Of a DNA stretch of 64,000 bases, positions 36,145 to 45,766 are shown one piece after another. The DNA comes from Melioribacteraceae bacterium (GTDB lineage Bacteria > Bacteroidota > Ignavibacteria > Ignavibacteriales > Melioribacteraceae), in contig JAHBUP010000001.1 of assembly GCA_019638015.1 (NCBI GenBank), forward strand, positions 3,380,424 to 3,444,423. Direction: 5' to 3'. A program made the translations under genes and the position numbers. The number at the start of each line of letters is the position of its first letter. Positions within the stretch are counted from its first letter, which is position 1. Below the pieces are notes generated by a model. It was given only the letters and a program-made list of their open reading frames with translations, was not told where the DNA came from and searched no databases.

Positions 36145-37746
36145 CTATAATCCATTTATTCTTGAACCCTTCGGATATCTAACCGAATAAATCATTTTTT
36201 TATCTATCGATTTACCAGCGTCAACATCAACATTCCATGAAATAATTTTAGTTTCACTATTAACTTTACCCCCCGAAATATCTTTCTGCTCTACCATAAT
36301 ATCTTCGTTTCCCGAAATTGGCAGCTGGTCTTCTATGGTAAGTGATATTTTCTCTCTCTTGTTATTCTTCACCCTTATTTCAAACGCAAATATTCGTTCA
36401 ACATCACTGCTTAAAAATTTATCTTCGGTAAAATCTTTCATTACTATTTTATCAACAACAATATTTTGATCTCTTCCCAATGAAATTGTAAGTGTATCAG
36501 ATGAGATTGATGGATTTATAAAAGTCTTACCAACAAAACTATTTTCAAAGAAAATATTTGCATTACCGGGCAATAGGTTAAACTCATTCCATTTACTTAA
36601 GCTTACGGTCAAGAACGCGTTATTATCCAACTTTGGCGCGGCGTAATATTTATATTCGGCATCAATTGAATATTCTTGCAGCAGGACTGAATGCCTCTTG
36701 CCATCAGATGGAATATTAATTTTAACTTTTGGTACAAACTCAATAGAAAGCTGAGTATTGGCAACTTCTATATAGTCAGCAAATGATTCCGCATCTTCAG
36801 CTATATTTTCTGCTTGAACTGATAGGGCCTTTTGATTCATCATAGGAGCTAAATTCATCTCTCCTCTTTTCATCAATTCATACCTTTCAAAATCGATGAA
36901 CCATGGACTCAAAATCGGTTTCTGATTATTCACATTTGGATTTCGAGTAGAGAGTATTATTTCTCCTTTCTCCCAGTTGATGCCGGTTTTCTGCCATAGC
37001 TCGGCTTTATAATTAAACTTTACCGGAGCATTTATCGATTCGGCATAAATATCGTAAGCCGGATTCCATCCAGCATCGGTGGTATAATAACTTAACCTAA
37101 ATTCTGCAGTGGTCTCTTTTTTGGCATTTATCTGAACTACAATTTGACTAATCGGTTTTGATTGTATTGTATTTATTTCATTAATCTGTTTTTGAATTCT
37201 TTCAATATCCTTCTGAATTTTTTGCTTTGCTTCTGCTAATCCTAATAATTCTGATTTTATCTCTATAATCCTCTTTCGGAAAAATTCCCCCATCTTTTGA
37301 ATTTCCAAAACGGTTGCTCCAGTTCTTTCATTCCCAATTTTTTGATTTGCCCTTAATAGTTCTAATTCCGCTAAATATGCATCAGATTCATTATTATTTA
37401 AGTCAATTTTATGTTTAAGTATTTTTAGAGAATCGTGCAACTTTTTGGTTGGAGCATCTATTTCACCGCTGTTCAAGAAATCATACCTCTTACTGGTTGA
37501 TAAGATTATTAAATCTCCCTTAGCAGAAACATTTATACTATTTTCTTCGATATTATTTGCCAATCCCGAAATAATTAGAAGATGCTCACCCCTTTCTATT
37601 TTTTTGGAGAACTCATACTCCATTTGAGCGCCCCGTAAAAAAACCTTTATTTTAGAAGGTTCTGGAGTTACTTTTATTTCAGCGGCACCAATTACAGAAG
37701 AGAAGATTACCGAAATTAACAAAACAAAAATGCTATTATTTTTCAT
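36145..37746 (-). CDS. DUF4139/DUF4140 (mucoidy inhibitor-like) protein
   Basis: The 533-residue exported protein has a signal peptide (about residues 1-21, ending IGAAE). The N-terminal DUF4140-type domain includes VTPEPSKIKVFLRGAQMEYE. A coiled-coil follows (about residues 100-200, rich in Q/E/I/K), then a C-terminal DUF4139 beta domain with TTDAGWNPAYDIYAE and a final VRYPKG. The family is widespread but uncharacterised; the name comes from a Streptomyces mucoidy phenotype. It is probably periplasmic. It stands alone on the minus strand. Confidence 0.82.
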   Translation of the reverse strand: MKNNSIFVLLISVIFSSVIGAAEIKVTPEPSKIKVFLRGAQMEYEFSKKIERGEHLLIISGLANNIEENSINVSAKGDLIILSTSKRYDFLNSGEIDAPTKKLHDSLKILKHKIDLNNNESDAYLAELELLRANQKIGNERTGATVLEIQKMGEFFRKRIIEIKSELLGLAEAKQKIQKDIERIQKQINEINTIQSKPISQIVVQINAKKETTAEFRLSYYTTDAGWNPAYDIYAESINAPVKFNYKAELWQKTGINWEKGEIILSTRNPNVNNQKPILSPWFIDFERYELMKRGEMNLAPMMNQKALSVQAENIAEDAESFADYIEVANTQLSIEFVPKVKINIPSDGKRHSVLLQEYSIDAEYKYYAAPKLDNNAFLTVSLSKWNEFNLLPGNANIFFENSFVGKTFINPSISSDTLTISLGRDQNIVVDKIVMKDFTEDKFLSSDVERIFAFEIRVKNNKREKISLTIEDQLPISGNEDIMVEQKDISGGKVNSETKIISWNVDVDAGKSIDKKMIYSVRYPKGSRINGL

Positions 37747-37896
37747 ATCTACTCCAAATTATAAACTTTGGTTATACTTAATCTATCTTTTTCAGTTCCT
37801 TTAATATTACATGCGATTTACCCGGATTCAAATTTTCTATAAACGGATGCTTTGTTTATTTTAAGTAACCGAATTTAAGGATTATCTATATCAAAG

Positions 37897-39393
37897 ATGA
37901 AAAAACTATTAATTGAGCTTTTAAGAAAATATTTAAATGAGATTATTGAGAGTTGGGTAGCTAGATTAATTCCCACAATGAGCCGAAAGATGTCAGAACA
38001 TCAAGCCTCTACTTTTGTTCAGAACAGTTTATCTACTTTTATTGAGGTTATTGAATCGGGAGATTATAAGATTGCCGATCAATATCTTATTGACATATAT
38101 AATTTGTTTTCAACCGCGAATTTAAATTTGCTCGAGATTAGTCAATTGTTCAGTCATGGTAGATTTGCTATCTTAAATTTTATTGAAAAAGAAGCTTCGA
38201 CGGAGAATGATCCTGTAATACTGCTTGGATTTTTTGATGACTTAATTGAACAGATTTATGCGAGGTATGGCGTGCTTCATCAAGAAACAAAAATGAAAGA
38301 GTTGATAGTTGACCGGGACAGACTCGCCTCCAAACTTGAATTAAATCAGCAATATCTTAAAAGTATTCTCAAAGATTCTGACTCCGCAATTATGGTGGTT
38401 GATAAAAATGAACAATTTATTGCGTGGAATAAAGGTGCGGAGAGACTTTTCGGATATACTGAAGAAGAAGTGCTTGGAAGATCTTCAACATTGCTGCTTC
38501 CGGATGATGTAAAATATCTTAATGAGTTGAACTGGATTCAAAATGAGGTTATGCGGAACGATCAAATAAAAATTGTTGATACCGAACGCAAAACTAAAAA
38601 AGGGGAAATTTTAAGTGTACGATTAAATGTTAATAAACTGCCCGATATAAATAATGAGTATGCCGGAAGATCAATTATTATAAAAGATTATACCGAGTAT
38701 AAAAGACTACAAGCTCAAATTGATCAATCTGAAAAGTTAGCTGTGATTGGACAGCTTGCCGCGGGAGTTGCCCACGAAATTGGAAATCCTTTAACCGCAA
38801 TATCTTCATTAGTTCAAATTCTGCAGCGCAGATCAAAAGATGAATTTATGACTGAACAGCTTGTAATGATCAAAGAAAATATTGATAGAATTTCCAAAAT
38901 TGTGCGGGAGCTGGTGGATTTCTCACGTCCACCAAGTTATGAAACAAAATCTCACGATATAACTTCAATTATAAAAACTGCTCTAGGCATAGTTAAATAT
39001 GATAAGAGAGTCCGTAAGGTTAATTTCGAAACCAACCTGGAAAGCGAACTTCCCTTTGTTACTGTAGCTGCTGATCAGCTTTTACAAGTATTTGTTAATA
39101 TTCTTTTCAATGCTCTTGATGCCGTTGATGGGGAGGGAACTATCACTGTAAAATCATATCATCATGAAGAAAAAGTATTAGTTGATATCACCGATAATGG
39201 ATGCGGGATGGACGAAACAGTTTTATCAAAAATATTTGATCCGTTTTTTACAACTAAAGAAGTTGGAAAAGGAACCGGATTAGGTTTATCTGTAAGTTAT
39301 GGCATCATTAAAAAATTTGGTGGCGAAATAACTGTAACAAGCAAATTGAATGAAGGAAGCACTTTTTCGGTAATGCTTCCAGGTATTTATTAA
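37897..39393 (+). CDS. NtrB-like PAS sensor histidine kinase
   Basis: The 498-residue soluble kinase has an N-terminal helical domain (residues 1-140, RsbR-like in appearance). A PAS domain follows (about 155-270, with [18 protein letters not shown] and [14 protein letters not shown]). The HisKA phosphoacceptor is in [17 protein letters not shown], and the HATPase has [37 protein letters not shown]. The GNPLT and FFTTK forms place it with NtrB/AtoS-type kinases. It lies 13 bp before a sigma-54 response regulator, its obvious partner. The signal is unknown. Confidence 0.9.
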   Translation: MKKLLIELLRKYLNEIIESWVARLIPTMSRKMSEHQASTFVQNSLSTFIEVIESGDYKIADQYLIDIYNLFSTANLNLLEISQLFSHGRFAILNFIEKEASTENDPVILLGFFDDLIEQIYARYGVLHQETKMKELIVDRDRLASKLELNQQYLKSILKDSDSAIMVVDKNEQFIAWNKGAERLFGYTEEEVLGRSSTLLLPDDVKYLNELNWIQNEVMRNDQIKIVDTERKTKKGEILSVRLNVNKLPDINNEYAGRSIIIKDYTEYKRLQAQIDQSEKLAVIGQLAAGVAHEIGNPLTAISSLVQILQRRSKDEFMTEQLVMIKENIDRISKIVRELVDFSRPPSYETKSHDITSIIKTALGIVKYDKRVRKVNFETNLESELPFVTVAADQLLQVFVNILFNALDAVDGEGTITVKSYHHEEKVLVDITDNGCGMDETVLSKIFDPFFTTKEVGKGTGLGLSVSYGIIKKFGGEITVTSKLNEGSTFSVMLPGIY

Positions 39394-39406
39394 TTAAGGA
39401 GAATAA

Positions 39407-40780
39407 ATGAAAGCTAATATATTAATAGTGGATGACGAAAAAGCGATACGTGATTCATTAAAGATGATTTTAGAAGAAGAAGGATATAGCACAGATGTCG
39501 CGCAGGATGGAGAAGAGGCACTTCAGAAAATTGAAGCTACAAACTTTGATGCGGTAATTACAGATATAAAAATGCCAAGGCTTGATGGGATTCAACTTTT
39601 AGAAGCGGCTTCAAAAATTTCACCCGACACTTTTTTTATTATTATGACTGCATATGCCTCTGTAAAAACTGCAATTGACGCGCTCAGAAATGGTGCTTAC
39701 GACTATTTAATTAAACCAGTTGAGTTTGATGATGTGATAATTAGAATTAAGAGATTGATGGATTATAAAACCTTAGCTTTTGAAAATAAGGCGTTGAGGC
39801 AACGGATTTCTTCTGATGCCGGTTTTTCAAATTTAATTGGAAATAGCCCCGCCATTAAAAAAGTATTTTCAATAGTTACTCAGGTTGCGCCCACAAACAG
39901 TAGCGTGCTTATTTTTGGTAAAAGCGGAACCGGGAAAGAATTAGTAGCAAAGGCAATTCATTATCACAGTAACAGAAAAGACAAAATATTTTTACCGATT
40001 AACTGCGGTGCCATAAGCGAAAATTTAATTGAAAGTGAATTATTCGGTCATAAAAAAGGATCATTCACGGGAGCCTCTGAAGATAAAATGGGATTATTTA
40101 AAGTGGCCGATGGGGGCACTTTATTTTTGGATGAAATTGGTGAGCTACCTTTAAATCTACAAGTAAAATTACTGCGCGCTATTGAGGATAAAGAATTTAT
40201 TCCAGTCGGCGGCGTAAAATCGGTAAGTACAAATGTCAGAATTATTGCAGCAACAAATCAAAATCTTCATGAAAAAATAAAAACCGGTGAATTTAGGGAA
40301 GATCTCTTTTTCAGAATAAATGTTGTGGAAATACATTTACCCACATTGAATGAGAGAAAAGATGATATTCCGTTGTTAATAAATCATTTTATAGAGAAGT
40401 ATTGTAACGAAATGGGTAAAAAAATTATTGGGGTTGATAATGATACTTTAAAAATCCTTACCTCTCATGAATGGCGTGGTGGCGTTCGGGAACTTGAAAA
40501 TGTGATTGAGAGGTCAGTAATATTTTCTTCAAGCGAAAAAATAACTCCCGAAAATTTACCCGATTATGTTAGAGGCGGCACTTTGATTCATGGATATCCC
40601 GATCCTCTTCGAGACGCTATTCAGAGTTTTGAGCGGGAACACATTCTCAAGACAATCAAAAAATTTAATTATAGTAAGGATGAAGCCGCAAAAGCTCTCG
40701 AAATTGGCCTTTCCTCACTTTACAGAAAAATGGATGAGCTTAATATCCCAACTAAATCGCAGGGTGATTTTGAAGAATAA
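39407..40780 (+). CDS. Sigma-54-dependent response regulator, NtrC family
   Basis: The 457-residue protein has a receiver domain (residues 1-120; phosphoacceptor Asp53 in ITDIKMPRLDG), then an AAA+ sigma-54 activator domain with Walker A GKSGTGKE (171-178) and the sigma-54 contact loop GSFTGA (218-223, the family's GAFTGA with Ser). GGTLFLDEIGELP (Walker B) and FREDLFFRINV follow, and the C-terminal Fis-type helix-turn-helix is AAKALEIGLSSLYRKM. It partners the preceding kinase. Target promoters would have -24/-12 elements; I did not find a convincing one in the window. Confidence 0.93.
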   Translation: MKANILIVDDEKAIRDSLKMILEEEGYSTDVAQDGEEALQKIEATNFDAVITDIKMPRLDGIQLLEAASKISPDTFFIIMTAYASVKTAIDALRNGAYDYLIKPVEFDDVIIRIKRLMDYKTLAFENKALRQRISSDAGFSNLIGNSPAIKKVFSIVTQVAPTNSSVLIFGKSGTGKELVAKAIHYHSNRKDKIFLPINCGAISENLIESELFGHKKGSFTGASEDKMGLFKVADGGTLFLDEIGELPLNLQVKLLRAIEDKEFIPVGGVKSVSTNVRIIAATNQNLHEKIKTGEFREDLFFRINVVEIHLPTLNERKDDIPLLINHFIEKYCNEMGKKIIGVDNDTLKILTSHEWRGGVRELENVIERSVIFSSSEKITPENLPDYVRGGTLIHGYPDPLRDAIQSFEREHILKTIKKFNYSKDEAAKALEIGLSSLYRKMDELNIPTKSQGDFEE

Positions 40781-40932
40781 GCTTGTCTTTTAAAACTATT
40801 TTTTGAAAGTTTACGCAGTTCCTTTCTTTGAGGGTATCCGCAACGGATAAAAAAATAATCAAATTCTTATTAGCATGAAAAGATGTTTATGCTATGTTCT
40901 TCTGTTTTTAAACAAATTAAAAGAGGGGCTCT

Positions 40933-41172
40933 ATGGAGGGCATATCCAGAAAAGCTAAGTGCTTTTTTATCAAACCGGTAGCTTCCGGTTTAGGAGGGTT
41001 TTTACTTTTTCTTTCGCTTCTGGCTTTTATGAAATTTTTATCATCTTGGCTTACACCCAATACTAAATTCGTGATTGACAATGAGGATGTTTTGCTCTCG
41101 ATGGTAGGATTTGTTTTGATGTTCTTAATTGTCTTTCTACAAAATTTTACTGATTCTAAAAACAGTAATTAA
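40933..41172 (+). CDS. Small two-helix membrane protein
   Basis: This 79-residue protein has two hydrophobic helices (about residues 16-40 and 52-71) and a polar tail ending TDSKNSN. GAGGGG lies 7 bases before the ATG, a good ribosome binding site. It matches no family that I recognise. It lies 152 bp downstream of the sigma-54 regulator, on the same strand, and ends before a strong terminator. It may be a small membrane component controlled by that regulator, but that is only position. Confidence 0.6.
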   Translation: MEGISRKAKCFFIKPVASGLGGFLLFLSLLAFMKFLSSWLTPNTKFVIDNEDVLLSMVGFVLMFLIVFLQNFTDSKNSN

Positions 41173-41219
41173 TTTGAGAGAGTCGTTAACAACTAATTAT
41201 TACAAATTGCCGAAAAAAG

Positions 41220-41254
41220 AAAAGTCACGATTAATACTAAATCGTGACTTTTTT
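41220..41254. terminator. Bidirectional intrinsic terminator
   Basis: AAAAGTCACGAT (41220-41231) and its exact reverse complement (41241-41252) form a 12-bp stem with a 9-base loop. A T-run follows on the plus strand and A-runs flank it for the minus strand. It separates the convergent small membrane protein and TonB-receptor genes. Confidence 0.8.
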
Positions 41255-41273
41255 ATTAATCCCAGATAAAAAT

Positions 41274-43556
41274 CTAAAACTCCAAACTAATTCCGATTGA
41301 TGGAAGAATTCCAATAGATGATTGATTATCAATTTCCATTTTCCGGTAATCCCATCTAATTGAACTGCTATTTTTATTATTGTAAATGTTTTGAATATCC
41401 AGATAAGTAATAAGAGCCCATCTTTCGGAATCCCAACGTCTATCAAACCGAAGATCTAAAGAGTGAAGAGGCTTGAATCTTTGCGAATTATAATTTAGAG
41501 GACTTTGTGAACCATCGAAATTAAATGGTGTGTATGGACTACCGGTAGCAAAACGGAATTTAACAGATGCTTCCCATTTTCTATTAAATATGTAACCGGC
41601 ACTCAAATTTACAATCCACTTCTGATCATAACTGCCAGGTCTTCGAATTCCATCCAATGAAGTAAAAAATGATTCACTGTAAGTAACACTTAAAATTCCA
41701 TAATGAGGAACATCAGATGATTTTTTTTGAAGTGAAAATTCCACCCCATGAGTTTCTCCAGTTCCCTCTGATACTAAAGGCTCTAATCCAAATGAGGAAA
41801 AATTATCAACACCACCTCCATACCCTGCACCGGTATTAGCTAGTACCAAATACGGGCGCAGTTTGCTGGTTGGGTACCCTGAATAATCTTTATAAAACCC
41901 CTCAAGTTTCATTCTTATATCTGACCGTAATAAATGTTCAATACCAACAATATATTGATTTACCCTAACAGCGCGTAAATCTTTGTTCGACTCATATGAT
42001 GATAACCAAATATAGGATGGGTTTTGATAGTACACTCCAGCGCTTAAATTAATATTAGTTGCATCATTTAACATATAGGAAAACGCCGCTCTTGGACTTA
42101 TATAAAAACCTTTTGTAATCTCACTAAAATAATCACCTCTTAATCCAAGACTAAATCGCATATTCTGTGAAGTTGAAATAGAGTATTGAGAATAGAAACC
42201 CAGCTTGGTAAATCTACTTGCCGAATTCAATGAGTTAATTTCAAGAGTTTCACCAAACGAAGTTTTGAAGGAGGGGAGTTTTAAATCAGATGAAAATTTA
42301 ATATCCTTAATGTAAGCTCCAAAGTTTAATTCTGAACTATTGCTGATTTTAAAAACTATATCTCCTTTGATTTCATTCTCCCCCTCACGTGATTTATTAA
42401 GAAAAATTGGGTTAAGTAAAGTATCACGCTGTGAAGAATTAAAATCGGTAAAATTTCTACTTATAGAAATATTATAAAAACCTTTATCAAATAATTGTCG
42501 ATAAGACAAACCCGCCACATAAGTATTTTGATCCGATCCAAGTATCTGGGAATTCTCGTATAAATCGTCTGAATCTTTATTGTTAAATTTTACCTTATCA
42601 AATGCACCGATAAATAGAAAAGATATTCTTTTCTTCTGATCTAGATTAAAAGTAAACTTTGAAAGAACATCATAGTATTCCGGCACAAAATTAAATCCGG
42701 CGGCATTAAAAATAAAATCGAGATAACTTCTTCGTGCTGAAAAAAGGAAGCTATTATTATTTCCGATGGGTCCTTCCAAATTTAATCCAAACTGACTTGC
42801 AGAAATTGTACCTTTACCGCCAAATCTGTCAGATCTGCCTTCGCGAAGATCAAGAGTTAGTACAGAGGAAAGTTTATCGCCGTAATTAGCCGAGAATCCT
42901 CCGCTAGAAAAAGTTGTCTCCCGCACAAAGTCGAGATTAATAAAACTTAATGGTCCTCCTGTTGCCCCTTGAGTCCCAAAGTGATTAATGTTAGGAACAA
43001 CAAACCCATCAATAACATAAAGATTTTCAGAAGGAGCTCCTCCTCTAACTATTAAATCATTTCTTCCGGCGCTAGCCTGCGCTACTCCAGGTAATACCGA
43101 AAGTGCGCGAACAACATCTTCGAAACCTCCTGGAGATCTTCTAATTTCTTCATAACTAAAACTTTTTGTACTTCCAATTTCACTTGGGTCCATATAAAAA
43201 TAGTCCGATTTTACAGTAACCCCTCCTAATTCAATCACAGAAGGCTGTAATTCGAAAAGTAAATCTGTTGGACGCGCCGTATTGACAACAATATCAGATT
43301 TAGTTACCGGGACAAAACCAATTGATGATGCTCTCACTTGATATGTTCCTACCGAAATTCCAACAATTTTAAAATTTCCCTGCTCATCAGTTGCAGCGCC
43401 AATATCGGTTCCAAGCACTATGATGTTTACCCCGGGTATCACCTCTTTTGTAACCGCATCTGTTACCTTTCCTACTATCGATCCCCTACTATTTTGCGCT
43501 GTTGAGATTGAGACCGTAAATAATAGTATCAATAAAAAATATCTCATTATTTTCAT
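41274..43556 (-). CDS. TonB-dependent outer-membrane receptor with carboxypeptidase-regulatory-like domain
   Basis: From the ATG at 43556 (AAAGGG upstream; earlier in-frame ATGs at 43583 and 43571 are less likely) the protein has 760 residues. It has a signal peptide ending ISTAQ, then a CarboxypepD_reg-like domain (GKVTDAVTKEVIPGVNI...), and a TonB plug with VRALSVLPGVAQASAGR and NDLIVRGGAPSENLYVIDGF. A 22-strand barrel ending in a C-terminal Phe (ISLEF) follows. This architecture is the FCB-type TonB receptor. No SusD partner or metal-uptake gene is nearby, so the ligand is unknown. Confidence 0.88.
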   Translation of the reverse strand: MKIMRYFLLILLFTVSISTAQNSRGSIVGKVTDAVTKEVIPGVNIIVLGTDIGAATDEQGNFKIVGISVGTYQVRASSIGFVPVTKSDIVVNTARPTDLLFELQPSVIELGGVTVKSDYFYMDPSEIGSTKSFSYEEIRRSPGGFEDVVRALSVLPGVAQASAGRNDLIVRGGAPSENLYVIDGFVVPNINHFGTQGATGGPLSFINLDFVRETTFSSGGFSANYGDKLSSVLTLDLREGRSDRFGGKGTISASQFGLNLEGPIGNNNSFLFSARRSYLDFIFNAAGFNFVPEYYDVLSKFTFNLDQKKRISFLFIGAFDKVKFNNKDSDDLYENSQILGSDQNTYVAGLSYRQLFDKGFYNISISRNFTDFNSSQRDTLLNPIFLNKSREGENEIKGDIVFKISNSSELNFGAYIKDIKFSSDLKLPSFKTSFGETLEINSLNSASRFTKLGFYSQYSISTSQNMRFSLGLRGDYFSEITKGFYISPRAAFSYMLNDATNINLSAGVYYQNPSYIWLSSYESNKDLRAVRVNQYIVGIEHLLRSDIRMKLEGFYKDYSGYPTSKLRPYLVLANTGAGYGGGVDNFSSFGLEPLVSEGTGETHGVEFSLQKKSSDVPHYGILSVTYSESFFTSLDGIRRPGSYDQKWIVNLSAGYIFNRKWEASVKFRFATGSPYTPFNFDGSQSPLNYNSQRFKPLHSLDLRFDRRWDSERWALITYLDIQNIYNNKNSSSIRWDYRKMEIDNQSSIGILPSIGISLEF

Positions 43557-43612
43557 TTTTCCCTTTTTCATTTTGAAACACACATTAAAATTAATTAGTT
43601 TCCTTTACAATA

Positions 43613-45166
43613 ATGCAAACACAAAATCTGCCCTATTTGGTTTATTTTATTATATTTATAATTAAGAAAAGACAAACGACTTTGGAAATACAAAATTTGG
43701 AAGAAAAAGTACTTAGCGAGTTTTCCAATAAAAAAATATTCTTCTCATCTCAAACCAGAGATGAGGATACTAATTTATTTATTTCCGACTCAGTAACTTT
43801 TGTTACCGGTTACTCAGTTTCAGAAGTTTTATCATTCCCTGAATTGTATCATTCTCTAATAATAGATTCTGATTTATCTCTCTTTCGTGAGTCGATCACT
43901 AAATTTGAGAAAGACAGTTCAAAAAATTGTACCGAGATTGATTATAGAATATTCACTCGTTCTAAAGATATAAAGTGGATTCATGAAATAATTGATGTTG
44001 ATAGAAATAAAGAAAATGGGATTATTATATCGAAAAAATCAACTTGTGTTGATGTTACCTCACTTAAAATTAACGAAGAACTTTTGATAAAATCGAAAGA
44101 AGAATTGGTGGAAATTAATTCTTCGAAAGATAAATTTATTTCGATAATATCTCACGATTTAAGAGCTCCATTTACAACACTGCTGGGTTTTTCTGAAATT
44201 CTTCTTAATGAAAAAGATATTTCTGAAGAGGAAAAAAACGAATACATACAATACATATATGAATCTTCCAAAAATCAGCTCAGCATGATTAACTGTCTGC
44301 TTGACTGGTCTAGACTTCAAACAGGTCGAGTAAAAATTGAGCCGGAAAGATTGAATGTACGCACAGTAATTTCTAATGTAATTGCGCAACTCACAGGTGA
44401 AGCAGTTAGAAAGAATATCGACTTAAAAATAGATATACCCCCAGATTTATATATGAATGCTGATGATAGACTAATAAACCAGGCATTAATGCATCTTATC
44501 AACAATGGAATAAAATATTCAAATGAGGGAAAAAATGTTTTTATCTCGGCCTCAAAATTTAAAGAGGGAATGATTGAGATAATTATAAAGGATGAAGGTG
44601 TTGGAATTTCCGAAGAAAATCATCACAAACTTTTTAAGATTGACCAGAAATTTTCTCTACCAGGAACAAGCGGAGAGAAAGGAAGCGGTTTAGGATTAAC
44701 TCTGGTTAAGGAAATTATTGAAAAACATGGGAGCGATATTTGGTTTTATTCACAAGTTGGTGAAGGAACCGAATTTCACTTTACAGTTCATGAAGCTAAA
44801 AACTTGATTTTAATTGTAGAAGAAAAACAAAATATACAAGACGATTATAAACGAATGCTAAGTGCGATTTCCAACCATTATGAATTAAGGTTCGCTAAAA
44901 ATGGTTATGACGCAATTAGCATCTATAAATCAGTTTTACCCTCTATCATTATTATTGATCATGTAATGCCTTTAATGAACGGGATTCAGTTTGTTGAAGC
45001 AATAAATAAAAAAGAAAATAATAAGCCGGTACCTATTATTGTTACAATTGCAGATTATAGCGATACATTAAATGACAGATATGAAAGCTTAGGCATTAAT
45101 TCCTTGATAGTAAAACCACTCAATGATGATTTTTTGCTTCAGACGGTTAAACAGTTATTAAATTAA
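43613..45166 (+). CDS. Hybrid PAS histidine kinase with C-terminal receiver
   Basis: The 517-residue protein has a PAS domain (about residues 40-150), a HisKA domain with the phosphoacceptor in FISIISHDLRAPF, a HATPase with LMHLINNGIKYSNEG, DEGVGISEENHHK and GEKGSGLGLTLVKE, and a receiver at about 398-517 (LILIVEEKQN, IIIIDHVMPLMNG, LIVKPL). The start is uncertain: the first 22 residues (hydrophobic, IIFII) may be leader or untranslated, and a TTG at 43682 is an alternative start. The gene is divergent from the TonB receptor with a very short spacer (57 bp between the chosen starts) and is followed by a NusG paralogue after 34 bp. Confidence 0.85.
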   Translation: MQTQNLPYLVYFIIFIIKKRQTTLEIQNLEEKVLSEFSNKKIFFSSQTRDEDTNLFISDSVTFVTGYSVSEVLSFPELYHSLIIDSDLSLFRESITKFEKDSSKNCTEIDYRIFTRSKDIKWIHEIIDVDRNKENGIIISKKSTCVDVTSLKINEELLIKSKEELVEINSSKDKFISIISHDLRAPFTTLLGFSEILLNEKDISEEEKNEYIQYIYESSKNQLSMINCLLDWSRLQTGRVKIEPERLNVRTVISNVIAQLTGEAVRKNIDLKIDIPPDLYMNADDRLINQALMHLINNGIKYSNEGKNVFISASKFKEGMIEIIIKDEGVGISEENHHKLFKIDQKFSLPGTSGEKGSGLGLTLVKEIIEKHGSDIWFYSQVGEGTEFHFTVHEAKNLILIVEEKQNIQDDYKRMLSAISNHYELRFAKNGYDAISIYKSVLPSIIIIDHVMPLMNGIQFVEAINKKENNKPVPIIVTIADYSDTLNDRYESLGINSLIVKPLNDDFLLQTVKQLLN

Positions 45167-45200
45167 TTTATATTTTCTTTACTCATGCAGGATTGTACAG

Positions 45201-45710
45201 TTGAGCCTTACAGAAAAGAAATGGTTTGTATTATACACTAAACCAAAACATGAGCTAAAAGCCGCCATTCAGATTGAAAACATTGGTGTTGAATATTATC
45301 TCCCTACAGTAACAATTACCAAACGTTGGAGCGATCGAAAGAAAAAAATTACTGAGCCAATATTTAAAAGCTACATCTTTATTTATGCTAATGAAAAAGA
45401 GAGAATAAATTCAATGGAATTTAAGGAAATTGTAAGATGTGTAACATTTCTTGGAAAGCCCGCTGTTGTACCCGATTGGGAAATTCAAAATTTAAAATCT
45501 TTCATTGAGCATTCAAACGATTTAGTTGTAACCGACTTAATAAGCACCGGTACAAAAGTTAGAATTGTGGATGGCTTATTTAAAGACGTTATTGGTATTG
45601 TTAGCTCTATTAATGGAGAAAATTATTTGTCGGTTTCGGTAGATATGCTGCATAGATCGGTTTCCGTTAAGCTCCCGAAGGAAAGTATAATAAAGATTAT
45701 TGAGAAGTAG
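45201..45710 (+). CDS. NusG paralogue (UpxY/RfaH-like transcription antiterminator)
   Basis: This 169-residue protein has the NusG N-terminal domain (WFVLYTKPKHELKAAIQIEN, EYYLPTVTITKRWSDRKK, PIFKSYIFIYAN) and a C-terminal KOW-type domain (GTKVRIVDGLFKDVIGIVSS). The KRWSDRKK insertion and overall form fit UpxY-type specialised NusG proteins, which in Bacteroidetes prevent early termination in surface polysaccharide operons. The start is a TTG, the only suitable in-frame codon. No polysaccharide operon follows immediately, so its target may be elsewhere. Confidence 0.83.
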   Translation: MSLTEKKWFVLYTKPKHELKAAIQIENIGVEYYLPTVTITKRWSDRKKKITEPIFKSYIFIYANEKERINSMEFKEIVRCVTFLGKPAVVPDWEIQNLKSFIEHSNDLVVTDLISTGTKVRIVDGLFKDVIGIVSSINGENYLSVSVDMLHRSVSVKLPKESIIKIIEK

Positions 45711-45766
45711 CTTTTACCCTCTATATAAAATTGCTAAATTAACTATCAAATAATTAAGCCGGATTT

